This document shows, piece by piece, positions 43,997 through 54,380 of a stretch of DNA of 64,000 bases. The position numbers were made by a program, and so were the translations under genes. This DNA comes from Aliishimia sp965656085 (GTDB lineage: Bacteria; Pseudomonadota; Alphaproteobacteria; Rhodobacterales; Rhodobacteraceae): assembly GCA_965656085.1 (NCBI GenBank), contig CBFHJA010000008.1, positions 1 through 64,000 of the forward strand, in the 5' to 3' direction. The first letter of the stretch is position 1; each line of letters opens with the position of its first letter. The notes under the pieces were generated by a model. That model was not told the DNA's origin, did not search any database, and saw only the letters and a program-made list of their open reading frames with translations.

Positions 43997-44529
43997 GGTC
44001 TTCTTGTAGTATTCCATCAGCCGGGTGCGCAGGCTCTCTTCGTTGTCATCCGCGCGGCGGGTGAACTCGGTCGCCCCGCAATTGATGCATTTGCCATCCG
44101 CCGGAATCGGCTTGGTCTTGTCATTATACACCTCACCGCAGGACGCGCAGGTTGCGCGCGCGGTGATGCGGTCGATCAGCGCCTCGTCATTGACCCGGAT
44201 CTCAATGGCCGCCTTGAGCGTGGTGCCCATCTCTTTGAGCAAGTCGTCCAGCGCCACCGCCTGTGCCAGTGTGCGCGGGAAGCCGTCGAAGATGAAATCG
44301 CCGTTCGGGTTCGCTTCGAGCTGCTCGCGGATCAGGCCGATGACGATCTCGTCCGTGACCAACTCTCCCGCATCCATGATTGCGGCCACCTTTTGGCCCA
44401 TCTCGGTGCCCGACGAGCGCGCCGCGCGAAGCATGTCTCCGGTGCTCAGTTGAGTCATGCCGCGTTCTTCCACAAGGAAGCGCGCCTGCGTGCCCTTGCC
44501 CGCGCCCGGAGGCCCCAAAAGTATGATGT

Positions 44530-44533
<4 letters not shown>
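43889..44533 (-). CDS. adk: Adenylate kinase
   Basis: Balances AMP, ADP and ATP. The protein has 214 residues. The P-loop is GPPGAGKGTQA, the AMP-binding loop STGDMLRAA and the FDGFPRT signature is present. The long LID domain carries four cysteines (CASC and CINC), so it probably binds a structural zinc. The ATG overlaps the secY stop (ATGA), as in many bacteria. Its 3' end overlaps the convergent BLUF-like gene. Confidence 0.97.
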
Positions 44534-45903
<1,370 letters not shown>

Positions 45904-46013
45904 GCGTTTTCAGCTCTTTTCTTTGCAAAAGCGCCGCCGGAAGGGGGTCCCCAACCGGCGGCGTCTGGAAACATGTGGGATATGTAGGCGGCGCGCGCGC
46001 CGCTCACAACCTC

Positions 46014-46490
46014 TTATTCCGTCGCAGCCGGTGCCGCTGCCGCAACGGTGAGGGCACCGCCGGCTTTCTCGACCGCCTCGACAGCGGATCTGGACGCGCC
46101 GGTGACGTTGATGGTCAGAGCGCCGGTCACCTCGCCCTTGGCCAGAACACGCACGCCGTCCAGCTTGCGGCGCACCAGACCGCTCTCCACGAGCGCGTCC
46201 TCGGTGATGTTGGCCGCATCGAGCTTCTTGGCATCGACGAATTTCTGGATCAGGCCGAGGTTCACAACCGCGAAGGACTTGCGGTTCGGCTTGTTGAAGC
46301 CACGCTTCGGCAGGCGTTGGTAGAGGGGCATCTGGCCGCCTTCATACCCGTTGATCGCCACACCCGAGCGGGACTTTTGACCCTTGATACCACGGCCACC
46401 CATTTTGCCCATGCCGGAGCCGGGACCACGGCCGACGCGCTTTTTGCGCTTGGTTGCGCCGGGATTGTCGCGCAGTTCATTGAGTTTCAT
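46014..46490 (-). CDS. rplO: 50S ribosomal protein L15
   Basis: Protein of 158 residues with the L15 signature: MKLNELRDNPGATKRKKRVG, then RGPGSGMGKMGGRGIKGQKS, and an Ala-rich alphaproteobacterial tail. The start is ATG 46490, with AGGAGAAG upstream. In the standard spc operon rpmD and rpsE would lie just upstream; here that side is occupied by a palindromic element and a divergent VWA gene, so the operon is split and this segment must have its own promoter. Confidence 0.96.
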   Translation of the reverse strand: MKLNELRDNPGATKRKKRVGRGPGSGMGKMGGRGIKGQKSRSGVAINGYEGGQMPLYQRLPKRGFNKPNRKSFAVVNLGLIQKFVDAKKLDAANITEDALVESGLVRRKLDGVRVLAKGEVTGALTINVTGASRSAVEAVEKAGGALTVAAAAPAATE

Positions 46491-46560
46491 ATCGCTTCTC
46501 CTTTGCCGGATGTGACCCTCGAAGCGAGAATGGGCCAACCACGGCGTTTCTTGGTTTTGA

Positions 46561-46606
46561 GCATGTCGCTGAAAAGTGGGACGCACTTTTCGGCTTTTCG
46601 ACATGC
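46561..46606. repeat. Nested palindrome upstream of rplO
   Basis: Outer arms GCATGTCG (46561-46568) and CGACATGC (46599-46606) enclose inner arms GAAAAGTG (46571-46578) and CACTTTTC (46584-46591) with a 5-base loop. This two-level hairpin resembles the RIME-type palindromic elements of other alphaproteobacteria. It lies at the point where the ribosomal-protein operon is interrupted. Confidence 0.75.
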
Positions 46607-46729
46607 GAAGGTAGACATCGTGACTCGCGGACCTGTCGTCCACCGGGCGCGTATAGCGAGACCATCCGCCCCATGCAAGCCAAGATACTGTGGCTTGCCC
46701 CGGGCCGCGTCCCGCATAAAACTGTCGCC

Positions 46730-47440
46730 ATGCGCCCCGCCCTCGCCCTGACGCTCTGCGCGTCCCTGACCGCCCAGACCGCCCTCGCGGACTGCTCGAC
46801 CGACGCGATGGTCGTCTTCGACGGGTCGGGCTCCATGTCCGAGATCGGCTTCGATGTCAGCGACGCGACCCGGATCGAGGAGGCCCGCGAGGCGGTGGGG
46901 CGCGTCATGCCACAGGTCGAACGCTTTCGCCGGATCGGGCTGTTGACCTACGGCCCCGGTGGATCGGGCGGCTGCACGGGAATCGTCACACGCTTCACGC
47001 CCAAACCGATGGCGGGCGCGTCCATGGTTCTGGAACTGGACGCCCTGCGCCCCTCGGGCCTCACGCCGCTCACCGCCTCCGTGGCGCAGGCCGCCGAGGT
47101 GCTGGACTACCGCGCCCGGCCCGCCATCGTGGTGCTGGTGACCGACGGTAATGAGACCTGCGGCGGGCGGCCGTGCACGCTTGGCCGGGCGCTTGAGGCC
47201 CAAGGGCGCGACCTGACCGTGCATGTGATCGGCTTTCGGGGGATTGTGGATTTCTTTGCGTGGAACAACCCCGAGCAAGACCCACATTCGGCGGCCACGG
47301 TCGCGCGCTGCCTTGCCGATGAGACAGGCGGGCGATTCGTGTCCACCGAAACGGTGGACGAGTTGGTCGAGGCCCTGCAAAGCACCCTTGGCTGCCCGGT
47401 GATCGGTGCGATCCCCAGCACCACCCGCACACGCGGCTGA
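46730..47440 (+). CDS. Secreted von Willebrand factor A domain protein
   Basis: Protein of 236 residues with a signal peptide (MRPALALTLCASLTAQTALA) and one VWA domain. The metal-ion-dependent adhesion site is seen as VFDGSGSMSE, with a later Thr in LTPLTASV and Asp in VTDGNETCGG. Several cysteines may form disulfides in the periplasm. VWA proteins of this kind often act in metal-dependent protein contacts; no partner gene is adjacent. The start is ATG 46730, set by the signal peptide, although the frame is open to 46673. It is divergent from rplO. Confidence 0.83.
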   Translation: MRPALALTLCASLTAQTALADCSTDAMVVFDGSGSMSEIGFDVSDATRIEEAREAVGRVMPQVERFRRIGLLTYGPGGSGGCTGIVTRFTPKPMAGASMVLELDALRPSGLTPLTASVAQAAEVLDYRARPAIVVLVTDGNETCGGRPCTLGRALEAQGRDLTVHVIGFRGIVDFFAWNNPEQDPHSAATVARCLADETGGRFVSTETVDELVEALQSTLGCPVIGAIPSTTRTRG

Positions 47441-47616
47441 CCCGCCCGCCGCTGCGCAGCAGGCTTGGGTGCGTCCTCCACTCTGCCGTAGTTTTTTCCG
47501 CACCCAGAGCGCGATCTTCACGCTTCTGTCACATATTTCCGTCAAAAGCGCGCGGAATAGAACTGTGCCATTTCAGACAGGCGGCCACCCATATTCGGCC
47601 GCGCCCCTTTTCCCGG

Positions 47617-48267
47617 TCAGCCCCCGCGCGGGGCCACCGGCGGGTTCCGCCACTCATGCGGGCCAAAGGGCTGCGACAGCGCCCGCTCGACCATCTCCAG
47701 CCGGTCCTGACCGTAGAACGGATCGCCATCCACGATATAGGTCGGTGAGCCGAACACGCCGAACTGATTTGCCTCATCCGTGTGCGCCCTGAGCCGCGCC
47801 TGCACCGGCTCCGAGCCTGCCAGCGCCAGCAGCGCCTGCGGATCATGGCCGAGCCGCGCGGCCACCTGCGCAAGTTGCATCGGGTTCGACAGGTCCGCAT
47901 CGTCGCGCCAATGGGCCTCCAGAAGCGCGTGGGCCATCGCATCGACCTCGGGCCCGGTCTCGCCAAGTGCGAGGATCAGACCGGAGGCAAGGCTGTAATC
48001 GGCGTCGTGATAGGTCGGACGGTGCCGCAGGATCGGCACCTCGCGATATTCGGCCCAGCGTTCGATCTCGCGCCCGAAGAAGTAGTCCACATGGGCCTGC
48101 GTACGGGCGCGGAACGGTTGCGCGCCCTGTGCCTCGACCACCGGCGTGAGCAGGATCGGGCGGTGGATCAGGCGCGTTCCCTGTGCCGCGCAGATCTCCG
48201 ACAGCCGCTTCGAGCCCAGATAGGCGAAAGCCGAATGCGCCGAGTATATATAGTGGATCGTCGCCAT
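47617..48267 (-). CDS. HCCA isomerase / DsbA-like thioredoxin-fold protein
   Basis: Protein of 216 residues of the 2-hydroxychromene-2-carboxylate isomerase group, a kappa-class GST relative. The N-terminal strand and active-site region read MATIHYIYSAHSAFAYLGSK, with Ser where the isomerase uses it. The cis-Pro loop is FGVFGSPTYIVDGDPFYGQD near the C-terminus. It probably acts with glutathione on a small molecule; naphthalene degradation is not implied. ATG 48267 touches the last base of the hydrolase stop, so the two are translationally coupled. Confidence 0.8.
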   Translation of the reverse strand: MATIHYIYSAHSAFAYLGSKRLSEICAAQGTRLIHRPILLTPVVEAQGAQPFRARTQAHVDYFFGREIERWAEYREVPILRHRPTYHDADYSLASGLILALGETGPEVDAMAHALLEAHWRDDADLSNPMQLAQVAARLGHDPQALLALAGSEPVQARLRAHTDEANQFGVFGSPTYIVDGDPFYGQDRLEMVERALSQPFGPHEWRNPPVAPRGG

Positions 48268-49061
48268 CACAGCTCCGCGATGAAGCGCGCGATCGCCTCG
48301 GTGACCGCCGCCGGGTTTTCCACCGGGGCCGAGTGGCCCGCCTTCGGGATCAGCGCGAACGCCGCGCCGGGGATCGCGCCTGCGATGCGGCGCCCTTTGT
48401 CCGGCACCGTGGCCACATCCTCCTCGCCGGTCAGCACCAGCGTCGGCGTGGTGATCTGGCCAAGCCGGTCATAGACCGACGCCCGGTCCGTGACACCGCG
48501 CAGCGCCTTCAGGACGCCGTTGCGGTCATGGCTGGAGATATGCGCCTTCCACGTCGCCCGCTCCGCCGCGCGCGCGGGATCGGTCATGAAACTCTGACCA
48601 AAGAGGATGTTCATCGACCGATCCGCCACCACGCCCAGTCCGAACAGCTTCGCGATCAGCCCCAATGCCTTGTATTTCATCTGATGCGGCTCTTCATCGG
48701 CGCTGGTATCCATCAACACCAGCGATGTCAGAAGCTCCGGATGCCGGATCGCCAGCCGCATCCCCACGAAGCCGCCCATCGACAGACCGACGAAATGCAC
48801 CGGACCCAGCCCGAGCGCCTCGATCAGCCCTCGCGCGTCCTCGGCGACCGTGTCGATGTCATAGCCGCCTTCGGGCACCGAACTGCCCGCCTGCCCGCGA
48901 TGGTCATAGGCGATGCAGCGGTAGCGGTCCTTCAGGGCGGCGATCTGCGGGGCGAAGAGGTCTTGCGACATCAAAAAGCCATGCGAGAAGACGATGGTCT
49001 CCGGCCCGGCCCCTGTGTCGATGTAGCTGAGGGTGACGCCATCAAGCGTGAGGTTGGGCAT
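48267..49061 (-). CDS. Alpha/beta hydrolase
   Basis: Protein of 264 residues with the alpha/beta-hydrolase fold. The oxyanion region is FSHGFLMS, the nucleophile elbow is VGLSMGGFVG (Ser near 94), the acid is probably Asp in GEEDVATV, and the catalytic His is in KAGHSAPVENP. The look is that of 3-oxoadipate enol-lactonase-type esterases, but the substrate cannot be assigned. It is followed without a gap by the HCCA-isomerase-like gene, which suggests a shared small-molecule pathway. Confidence 0.85.
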   Translation of the reverse strand: MPNLTLDGVTLSYIDTGAGPETIVFSHGFLMSQDLFAPQIAALKDRYRCIAYDHRGQAGSSVPEGGYDIDTVAEDARGLIEALGLGPVHFVGLSMGGFVGMRLAIRHPELLTSLVLMDTSADEEPHQMKYKALGLIAKLFGLGVVADRSMNILFGQSFMTDPARAAERATWKAHISSHDRNGVLKALRGVTDRASVYDRLGQITTPTLVLTGEEDVATVPDKGRRIAGAIPGAAFALIPKAGHSAPVENPAAVTEAIARFIAEL

Positions 49062-49135
49062 GGGCGAGGCTCCTTTGAGCGAAGCCTAGCCGCAAAACCC
49101 GCCGCGCGGCAATGCAGGACAGCCGCGCCATGTAT

Positions 49136-50506
49136 TCAGTAGGAGTATTCGGCGTAGATCCGGGTCAAATCGCCGTTCCAGTCGCCATGGTAGTGGTCGA
49201 GCAGCTCATCCGCCGGGGCCTTGCCGGTCTCCACGGTTTCCTTCAGCGCGTTGAGAAAATGCGTCTCGTCCGGCACCAGCCCGCCCGACCCGGCCCGCGC
49301 GCGGGCCTTGAGACCGGCCTCCGAGAGCGCCACCGCCTCGCGCGCCAGATCGAGCATGTTCACGCCATGCGTGCTGGCAGCAAGCCCATCCTTCGGCGCG
49401 GCCACGCGCAGCGCCTCGCGGGTCTCGGCATCCCAGCCCTTCACCAGATCCCACGCTGCATCCAGCGCGCCCTGATCATACATCAGCCCGACCCAGAACG
49501 CCGGAAGCGCACAAAGCCGCCGCCACGGCCCGCCATCGGCGCCGCGCATCTCGATATATTTCTTGACGCGGGCCTCGGGGAACAGCGTCGTCAGATGATC
49601 AGCCCAGTCCGACAGCGTGGGCTTTTCGCCCGGCAGCGCCGGAAGCTCGCCCTTGAGGAAGTCGCGGAAGGACATGCCCAGCGCGTCGATATACTGCCCG
49701 TCGCGGTATACGAAATACATCGGCACATCGAGCGCGTATTGCACCCATGCCTCGAACCCGAACCCGTCCTCGAAGATGAAGGGCACCATCCCCGTGCGGC
49801 TGTCGTCGAGATGCTGCCAGACCCGGCCCCGCCAGCTTTTGTGCCCGTTGGGCTTGCCCTCGAAGAAGGGCGAATTGCCGAAAAGCGCGTTGGCCACGGG
49901 CTGCAAGGCGACCCCGACGCGCATTTTCTTCACCATGTCGGCTTCGGAGGCGAAGTCGAGATTCACTTGAACGGTGCAGGTCCGCCGCATCATCTCGCGG
50001 CCCGCCGTGCCGACGGTGGGCATATAGGCGTCCATGAGCTTGTAGCGGCCCTTGGGCATGAGCGGCATCTCGTCATGGGTCCAGATCGGCGCGGCCCCGA
50101 GCCCGATGAACCCGGCCCCGACCTTGTCGGCGATGTCCTTCACTTCCGCGAGATGCTCGTTCACCTCGTCACAAGTCTGGTGAATGTTCTCCAAAGGCGC
50201 GCCGGAGAGTTCGAGCTGCCCGCCCGGCTCAAGGCTGATATTGGCCCCGTCCTTGGTCAGCCCGATGAGCTTGCCCTGCTCTTCGACGGGTGCCCAGCCG
50301 TGGCTATCACGCAACCCTTCCAAAACGGTGACGATCGAGCACGGCCCGGCATAGGGCAGGGGCTCCAGCGTGTCCTTGATATAGCCGAATTTCTCGTGCT
50401 CGGTGCCGATGCGCCAGTCATCTGCGGGCTTGCAGCCGCTTTCGAGATAGCCTGCAAGCTGGTCATGGGAGGTGATCGGCCCGCCGCCGGATTGAGGAAT
50501 GGACAT
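49136..50506 (-). CDS. gshA: Glutamate-cysteine ligase
   Basis: First enzyme of glutathione synthesis, of the proteobacterial/plant type (GCS2 fold). At 456 residues its length is typical. Recognisable stretches are DDWRIGTEHEKFGY, SLEPGGQLELSGAPLENIHQ, GREMMRRTCTVQVNLDFASE and MRGADGGPWRRLCALPAFWV. In Rhodobacterales it usually sits beside rsmE; here three small genes (DUF4157, a membrane protein and a GNAT-like gene) lie between. Confidence 0.94.
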   Translation of the reverse strand: MSIPQSGGGPITSHDQLAGYLESGCKPADDWRIGTEHEKFGYIKDTLEPLPYAGPCSIVTVLEGLRDSHGWAPVEEQGKLIGLTKDGANISLEPGGQLELSGAPLENIHQTCDEVNEHLAEVKDIADKVGAGFIGLGAAPIWTHDEMPLMPKGRYKLMDAYMPTVGTAGREMMRRTCTVQVNLDFASEADMVKKMRVGVALQPVANALFGNSPFFEGKPNGHKSWRGRVWQHLDDSRTGMVPFIFEDGFGFEAWVQYALDVPMYFVYRDGQYIDALGMSFRDFLKGELPALPGEKPTLSDWADHLTTLFPEARVKKYIEMRGADGGPWRRLCALPAFWVGLMYDQGALDAAWDLVKGWDAETREALRVAAPKDGLAASTHGVNMLDLAREAVALSEAGLKARARAGSGGLVPDETHFLNALKETVETGKAPADELLDHYHGDWNGDLTRIYAEYSY

Positions 50507-50648
50507 GGCTGCTCTCCGATCACAGTGCCGTTCTCAGGCTTTGTGACTGAGGGCAATTCCCCCCGGTGTCAATGCGCGGCTGCCCCGGAAATGTGCCGGA
50601 CGTACTCTGCACCTGCGCACAGAGCCTGCGGACCACGGCCTCGGAGCG

Positions 50649-51014
50649 CTATTTCGAGACCAACGCCTTGCCCTTTTGCGCCTTCGGAACCTTGCCCTGA
50701 GCTTGCTGCACGACATGGGTCAATTCATGCGCGAGAAGTTCGGGTGCCTTGGCATCGCTCGGCTTTGCGAAATAGATGTCGCTCCCCATGGCGAATGCCT
50801 TGGCCCCGAAGCCCTTGCAAATATCGGCTGCATTGCCGCCGACATGAACGCGCACGTCCTTGAACTTGGCTTTCGGGAAGGCTTCGGTGAGTGCATCCAT
50901 CGTTGCCTTGGGGAGCTTTTTGGCCTTGGTGCCGGTTGGCGCGTCCTTCAGCGCTTTGACCTTGGCCTTCTTGCCCTTGGCTTTCTCGATGACGGCTTTG
51001 ACTTTATCGTTCAT
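50649..51014 (-). CDS. Stand-alone DUF4157-type protein with HExxH motif
   Basis: Protein of 121 residues. The first 50 are very Lys/Ala-rich (KAKGKKAKVKALKDAPTGTK). The rest matches the DUF4157 pattern: VRVHVGGNAADICKGFGAKA, then FAMGSDIYFA and LLAHELTHVVQQAQGK, which contains a zinc-protease-like HELTH. DUF4157 is best known from proteins encoded with extracellular contractile injection systems, where it is part of larger proteins. Here it is almost the whole protein, without a signal peptide, and no injection-system genes are in view. Confidence 0.8.
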   Translation of the reverse strand: MNDKVKAVIEKAKGKKAKVKALKDAPTGTKAKKLPKATMDALTEAFPKAKFKDVRVHVGGNAADICKGFGAKAFAMGSDIYFAKPSDAKAPELLAHELTHVVQQAQGKVPKAQKGKALVSK

Positions 51015-51104
51015 TTGGGCGGCTCCTAGGCTCCCTGATGCGACGATACCACGAAACCGCAGCCCGGCCTAATCCAATCGCGGGTCAGGCAAAACGCGCG
51101 TGAG

Positions 51105-51201
51105 AGCACTTTGCGTTAAATTTGAATCCCAACCCGCTGCCTCTCGCCTGCGGCTCGAACGCGGAACGCGATATTTTGGCTCAGATTACACGCAAAGTGC
51201 T
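51105..51201. repeat. 97-bp element with 12-bp terminal inverted repeats
   Basis: AGCACTTTGCGT (51105-51116) and its exact reverse complement ACGCAAAGTGCT (51190-51201) bound a non-coding segment. The right end abuts the stop of the next gene. Size and structure resemble a miniature inverted-repeat element; no target duplication is obvious. Confidence 0.6.
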
Positions 51202-51717
51202 TTAACGCACCGCGCGCAGCACCGGGCGCTGCCAGATCAGCACATCTTCCCGCGTGCGGTCCTTGAGCGCCGACACCATCCGCTCGGTGCGCAGCCCCGG
51301 CAATGTGCTGAACGCATCGAAGAGCGCATCGGCCCCGTCGGCATCCACCGGAATATGCAGATCGCCCGCCTCCGAACTCAGCCGCCAATGCGCGCTTTGC
51401 CCATGGGCGCGCACCAGAACCAGCGCCGTGACGTCCCGCACGGCAATCGCGCCCCCGGTCAAAGGGCCGAAATAGGTGATCTGCCCCTCGTCCACATCCA
51501 CCGCGCCGGGCCCCTGCCCGGCGTTGCGGAACCGCGCCTTCTGCACCCCGGCCCAGATCAGCGGCAGCGAGACCACGCAGGCCGCCGCGCCGACGATACC
51601 GACCAGCCCGCCCGGACCGAGAAGCGCCCAGAGCCCGAACGCGGCCACCGCCACGCCCGCAAGGGCCTCGCGCCAGCCCCACAGGGCCGCGCGCAACTCG
51701 GGACGGATGAATTCCAT
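51202..51717 (-). CDS. Hypothetical membrane protein with two N-terminal helices
   Basis: Protein of 171 residues that I do not recognise by function. Two hydrophobic helices lie near 16-36 and 38-58 (GVAVAAFGLWALLGPGG, then GIVGAAACVVSLPLIWAG). A cytosolic beta-rich domain of about 110 residues follows (VDVDEGQITYFGPLTGGAIA). The arrangement is like small PH-like-domain membrane proteins. It lies 3 bp after the GNAT-like gene on the same strand, so the two are probably co-translated. Confidence 0.7.
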   Translation of the reverse strand: MEFIRPELRAALWGWREALAGVAVAAFGLWALLGPGGLVGIVGAAACVVSLPLIWAGVQKARFRNAGQGPGAVDVDEGQITYFGPLTGGAIAVRDVTALVLVRAHGQSAHWRLSSEAGDLHIPVDADGADALFDAFSTLPGLRTERMVSALKDRTREDVLIWQRPVLRAVR

Positions 51718-51720
51718 GGC

Positions 51721-52578
51721 TCAGGCGGCTCCGATCTGCTGCGGGGTTGCGAACAGGCGTATACGATAGGTGCCCACGCGCTGGAAACCAAGCCCTTCAT
51801 AGGCGCGCGCGGCTTGGGGCGAGGCGGCAAAGAGGATCGCGCGGCGCACGCCTGCCGCCCGGGCCTTGGCCAGATGCAGCCCCACGGCGCGCCGCGCATA
51901 TCTCCGGCCCCGCTGGCCGGGCGGCACATAGACCCCGCCCACCTGCACCATATCCGGCAGCACCGCGTTGAACCCCGTCATCGCCACAGGTGCGCCGTGC
52001 TCGACCAGCAGGCGCAGATCCTGCGGCTCGGCAATCACCTGCGCGGCGCGTGTTTCGGCCTCCTGCGCGGCGGCATGGCGATCGGCGCTCTGCCCGGTCT
52101 CCAGCGCATAGTCCCGGAACCACAGGCGCAGCCGCGCGGCATCCCGTTCCGTGGGCGCGCGAATCTCGCCCTCCAGCGCGGGCAGGTCGGTCAGATCGAG
52201 CGCATAGAGCGGCTCCGGCGCATCGAGTTGCAAGGGCTGCCCCGCGAGCCCCAGCGCGGCGAGCACCCGGTCCACCTGCTCCGAAAGCCCGGTCATGCCC
52301 AGAACCGTGCGCCCCTGCCACAGCGCGGGCAGCGCCGTGAGGTCTGGCCCGTCCGGCTCCGGGCATTGCGCCATCAGGAACCCACCCCGTGTGAGCCCCA
52401 CGGCCCCCCGGACCACCCCGGGCGAGGTCTCCCAGAGCGCCACATCGGTCGCATGGCGGTGTTGCGACGCGCCGATCCCATGGGCTGCAAGATTGCTGCG
52501 CAGGAACATCGAACTGTCCGCATGGGCGCGCAGGAACCGCTCCAGCGCCGGGATATCCTCGGGCGTGGCGCGGCGCAT
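51721..52578 (-). CDS. GNAT-family N-acetyltransferase
   Basis: Protein of 285 residues. The C-terminal half is a GNAT domain: VQVGGVYVPPGQRGRRYARR matches motif A (Q/RxxGxG/A), and ILFAASPQAARAYEGLGFQR matches motif B. The N-terminal half (MRRATPEDIPALERFLRAHA) looks like a second, degenerate GNAT-like unit. The acceptor is unknown. The start is ATG 52578, 2 bp after the rsmE stop; longer upstream reading is out of frame with rsmE. It probably shares the rsmE transcript. Confidence 0.82.
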   Translation of the reverse strand: MRRATPEDIPALERFLRAHADSSMFLRSNLAAHGIGASQHRHATDVALWETSPGVVRGAVGLTRGGFLMAQCPEPDGPDLTALPALWQGRTVLGMTGLSEQVDRVLAALGLAGQPLQLDAPEPLYALDLTDLPALEGEIRAPTERDAARLRLWFRDYALETGQSADRHAAAQEAETRAAQVIAEPQDLRLLVEHGAPVAMTGFNAVLPDMVQVGGVYVPPGQRGRRYARRAVGLHLAKARAAGVRRAILFAASPQAARAYEGLGFQRVGTYRIRLFATPQQIGAA

Positions 52579-52580
52579 GG

Positions 52581-53306
52581 CTACCAGTCCCCGTAGCGCT
52601 GTTGCCACCAGACCATCGCGGCGACGGCAGCCGTCTCGGCGCGCAGGATGCGCGGCCCCAGCCGGATCGGATGGGCATGATCCAGCGCCCGCAGGCGCAC
52701 GCGCTCGGCCTCCGAGAACCCGCCTTCCGGCCCGATCAGGATCGCCCACGGCCCGCCCGCCTCCGGCTCCGCCGCGTCCTCCTGCCCGTCCCGCGCCAGC
52801 GCCTCGTCGCAAAATGCGATCTGCCGCGCCGGATCCCAATCGCTCAGGAGCCGGTCCAGCTTCACCGGGGCCGCCACCTCCGGCACAAAGGTCGCGCCGC
52901 ATTGCTCGGCGGCCTCCACCGCATGGGCCTGCTGCCGGTCCACCCGCACCCGCTCGGCATTGGTGAAGGCGGTGAGCACCGGCAAAATCCGCCGCGCGCC
53001 AAGCTCCACCGCCTTCTCGACAATGAAATCCGTGCGCGCCTTCTTCACCGGTGCAAAGCACAGCCACAGGTCGGGCGGCGCATAGTGCGGCGCGCTCTGC
53101 GTCTCGCACAAGAGGACACCGCCGCGCTTGCCCGCCTCGGCCACCACCGCGCGCCATTCCCCATCGCGCCCGTTGAACACAGACAGCGCTGCGCCCGGCC
53201 CGAGCCGCATCACCCCAAAGAGGTAATGCGCCTGCCCCCGGTTCAGGCTGAGTGATTGCCCCGCCCCCAAGGGCTGGTCTAGATAGAGGCGAATTTTCTC
53301 GGACAT
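52581..53306 (-). CDS. rsmE: 16S rRNA m3U1498 methyltransferase RsmE
   Basis: Methylates N3 of U1498 in 16S rRNA. The protein has 241 residues with a PUA-like N-terminal domain (MSEKIRLYLDQPLGAGQSLS, then GQAHYLFGVMRLGPGA) and a SPOUT C-terminal domain. The SPOUT knot is seen as AILIGPEGGFSEAERVRLRA and LGPRILRAETAAVAAM. The start is ATG 53306 by family comparison. It is divergent from ubiA, only 14 bp apart, an arrangement often found in Rhodobacterales. Confidence 0.93.
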   Translation of the reverse strand: MSEKIRLYLDQPLGAGQSLSLNRGQAHYLFGVMRLGPGAALSVFNGRDGEWRAVVAEAGKRGGVLLCETQSAPHYAPPDLWLCFAPVKKARTDFIVEKAVELGARRILPVLTAFTNAERVRVDRQQAHAVEAAEQCGATFVPEVAAPVKLDRLLSDWDPARQIAFCDEALARDGQEDAAEPEAGGPWAILIGPEGGFSEAERVRLRALDHAHPIRLGPRILRAETAAVAAMVWWQQRYGDW

Positions 53307-53320
53307 GAGGCAGATCCCGA

Positions 53321-54283
53321 ATGCAAGACGGCGCAACCCAAGCAAAAGGACAGGTAGCCGACGCGGTCAAGGGGAACTGGGTGGACAGATTGGCCCCGGC
53401 ATGGTCCCGCCCGTACCTGCGTCTGAGCCGCGCGGACCGCCCGATCGGCACATGGCTCTTGCTGCTGCCCTGCTGGTGGGGCCTCACGCTGGCGATGGCC
53501 TCCACGGGCACCGCCTCGTGGCATGACGCGTGGATCGCCCTTGGCTGCGGGCTGGGCGCGTGGCTGATGCGCGGGGCGGGCTGCACGTGGAACGACATCA
53601 CCGACCGCGATATCGACGGCGGCGTGGAGCGCACCCGCTCCCGCCCGATCCCATCGGGTCAGGTGACAGTCACGGGCGCGCTGATCTGGATGTGCGCGCA
53701 ATCGCTGATCGCCTTCGGCATCCTTCTGACTTTCAACACCGCCGCCATTCTGCTCGGCATCCTCGCGCTGGCCCCGGTCTGCATCTACCCCTTCGCCAAG
53801 CGCTTCACATGGTGGCCGCAGATCTTCCTCGGGCTGGCCTTCAACTGGGGCGCTTTGCTGGCCTGGACCGCGCACACGGGCAGCCTTGGCGCACCGGCAG
53901 TGGTGCTCTACGTGGCCGGGATCGCATGGACGCTGTTCTACGACACGATCTACGCCCATCAGGACACTGAGGACGACGCGCTGATCGGGGTGAAATCCAC
54001 CGCGCGCCTGTTCGGCGACAAGACCTCCGCATGGCTGCGACGTTTCCTGATGGCCACGGTGGGGCTGATGGGGCTGGCGGTGATCTTCGCGCTCCTGCCG
54101 AACCCCTCGATCCTCGCGATGGTGATCGCGCTGGCGGGCCCGTGGGCGATGGGCTGGCATATGGCGTGGCAACTCCGGGGCTTTGATGCCGAGGACAATG
54201 CCAAACTGCTGAAACTGTTCCGCGCGAACCGCGATACCGGGCTGATCCCGCTGATCTTCTTCTGCGCGGCCTTGCTGGCCTGA
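53321..54283 (+). CDS. ubiA: 4-hydroxybenzoate polyprenyltransferase
   Basis: Membrane prenyltransferase of ubiquinone synthesis that joins a polyprenyl chain to 4-hydroxybenzoate. The protein has 320 residues and about eight helices. The two Asp-rich motifs that hold magnesium and diphosphate are GCTWNDITDRDIDGGVERTR and DTIYAHQDTEDDALIGVKST. An N-terminal extension of about 30 residues precedes the first helix. It is divergent from rsmE, and the two promoters must overlap each other's coding starts. Confidence 0.93.
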   Translation: MQDGATQAKGQVADAVKGNWVDRLAPAWSRPYLRLSRADRPIGTWLLLLPCWWGLTLAMASTGTASWHDAWIALGCGLGAWLMRGAGCTWNDITDRDIDGGVERTRSRPIPSGQVTVTGALIWMCAQSLIAFGILLTFNTAAILLGILALAPVCIYPFAKRFTWWPQIFLGLAFNWGALLAWTAHTGSLGAPAVVLYVAGIAWTLFYDTIYAHQDTEDDALIGVKSTARLFGDKTSAWLRRFLMATVGLMGLAVIFALLPNPSILAMVIALAGPWAMGWHMAWQLRGFDAEDNAKLLKLFRANRDTGLIPLIFFCAALLA

Positions 54284-54380
54284 GCCCCGCGCGTTTTCGC
54301 GCAGCGCCGCTATGCGCATTGCAACCCCTGCCCGGGGGGCGTATCTGTGATCTACCCCTAACTGCCGGCCTTTGACCTGT

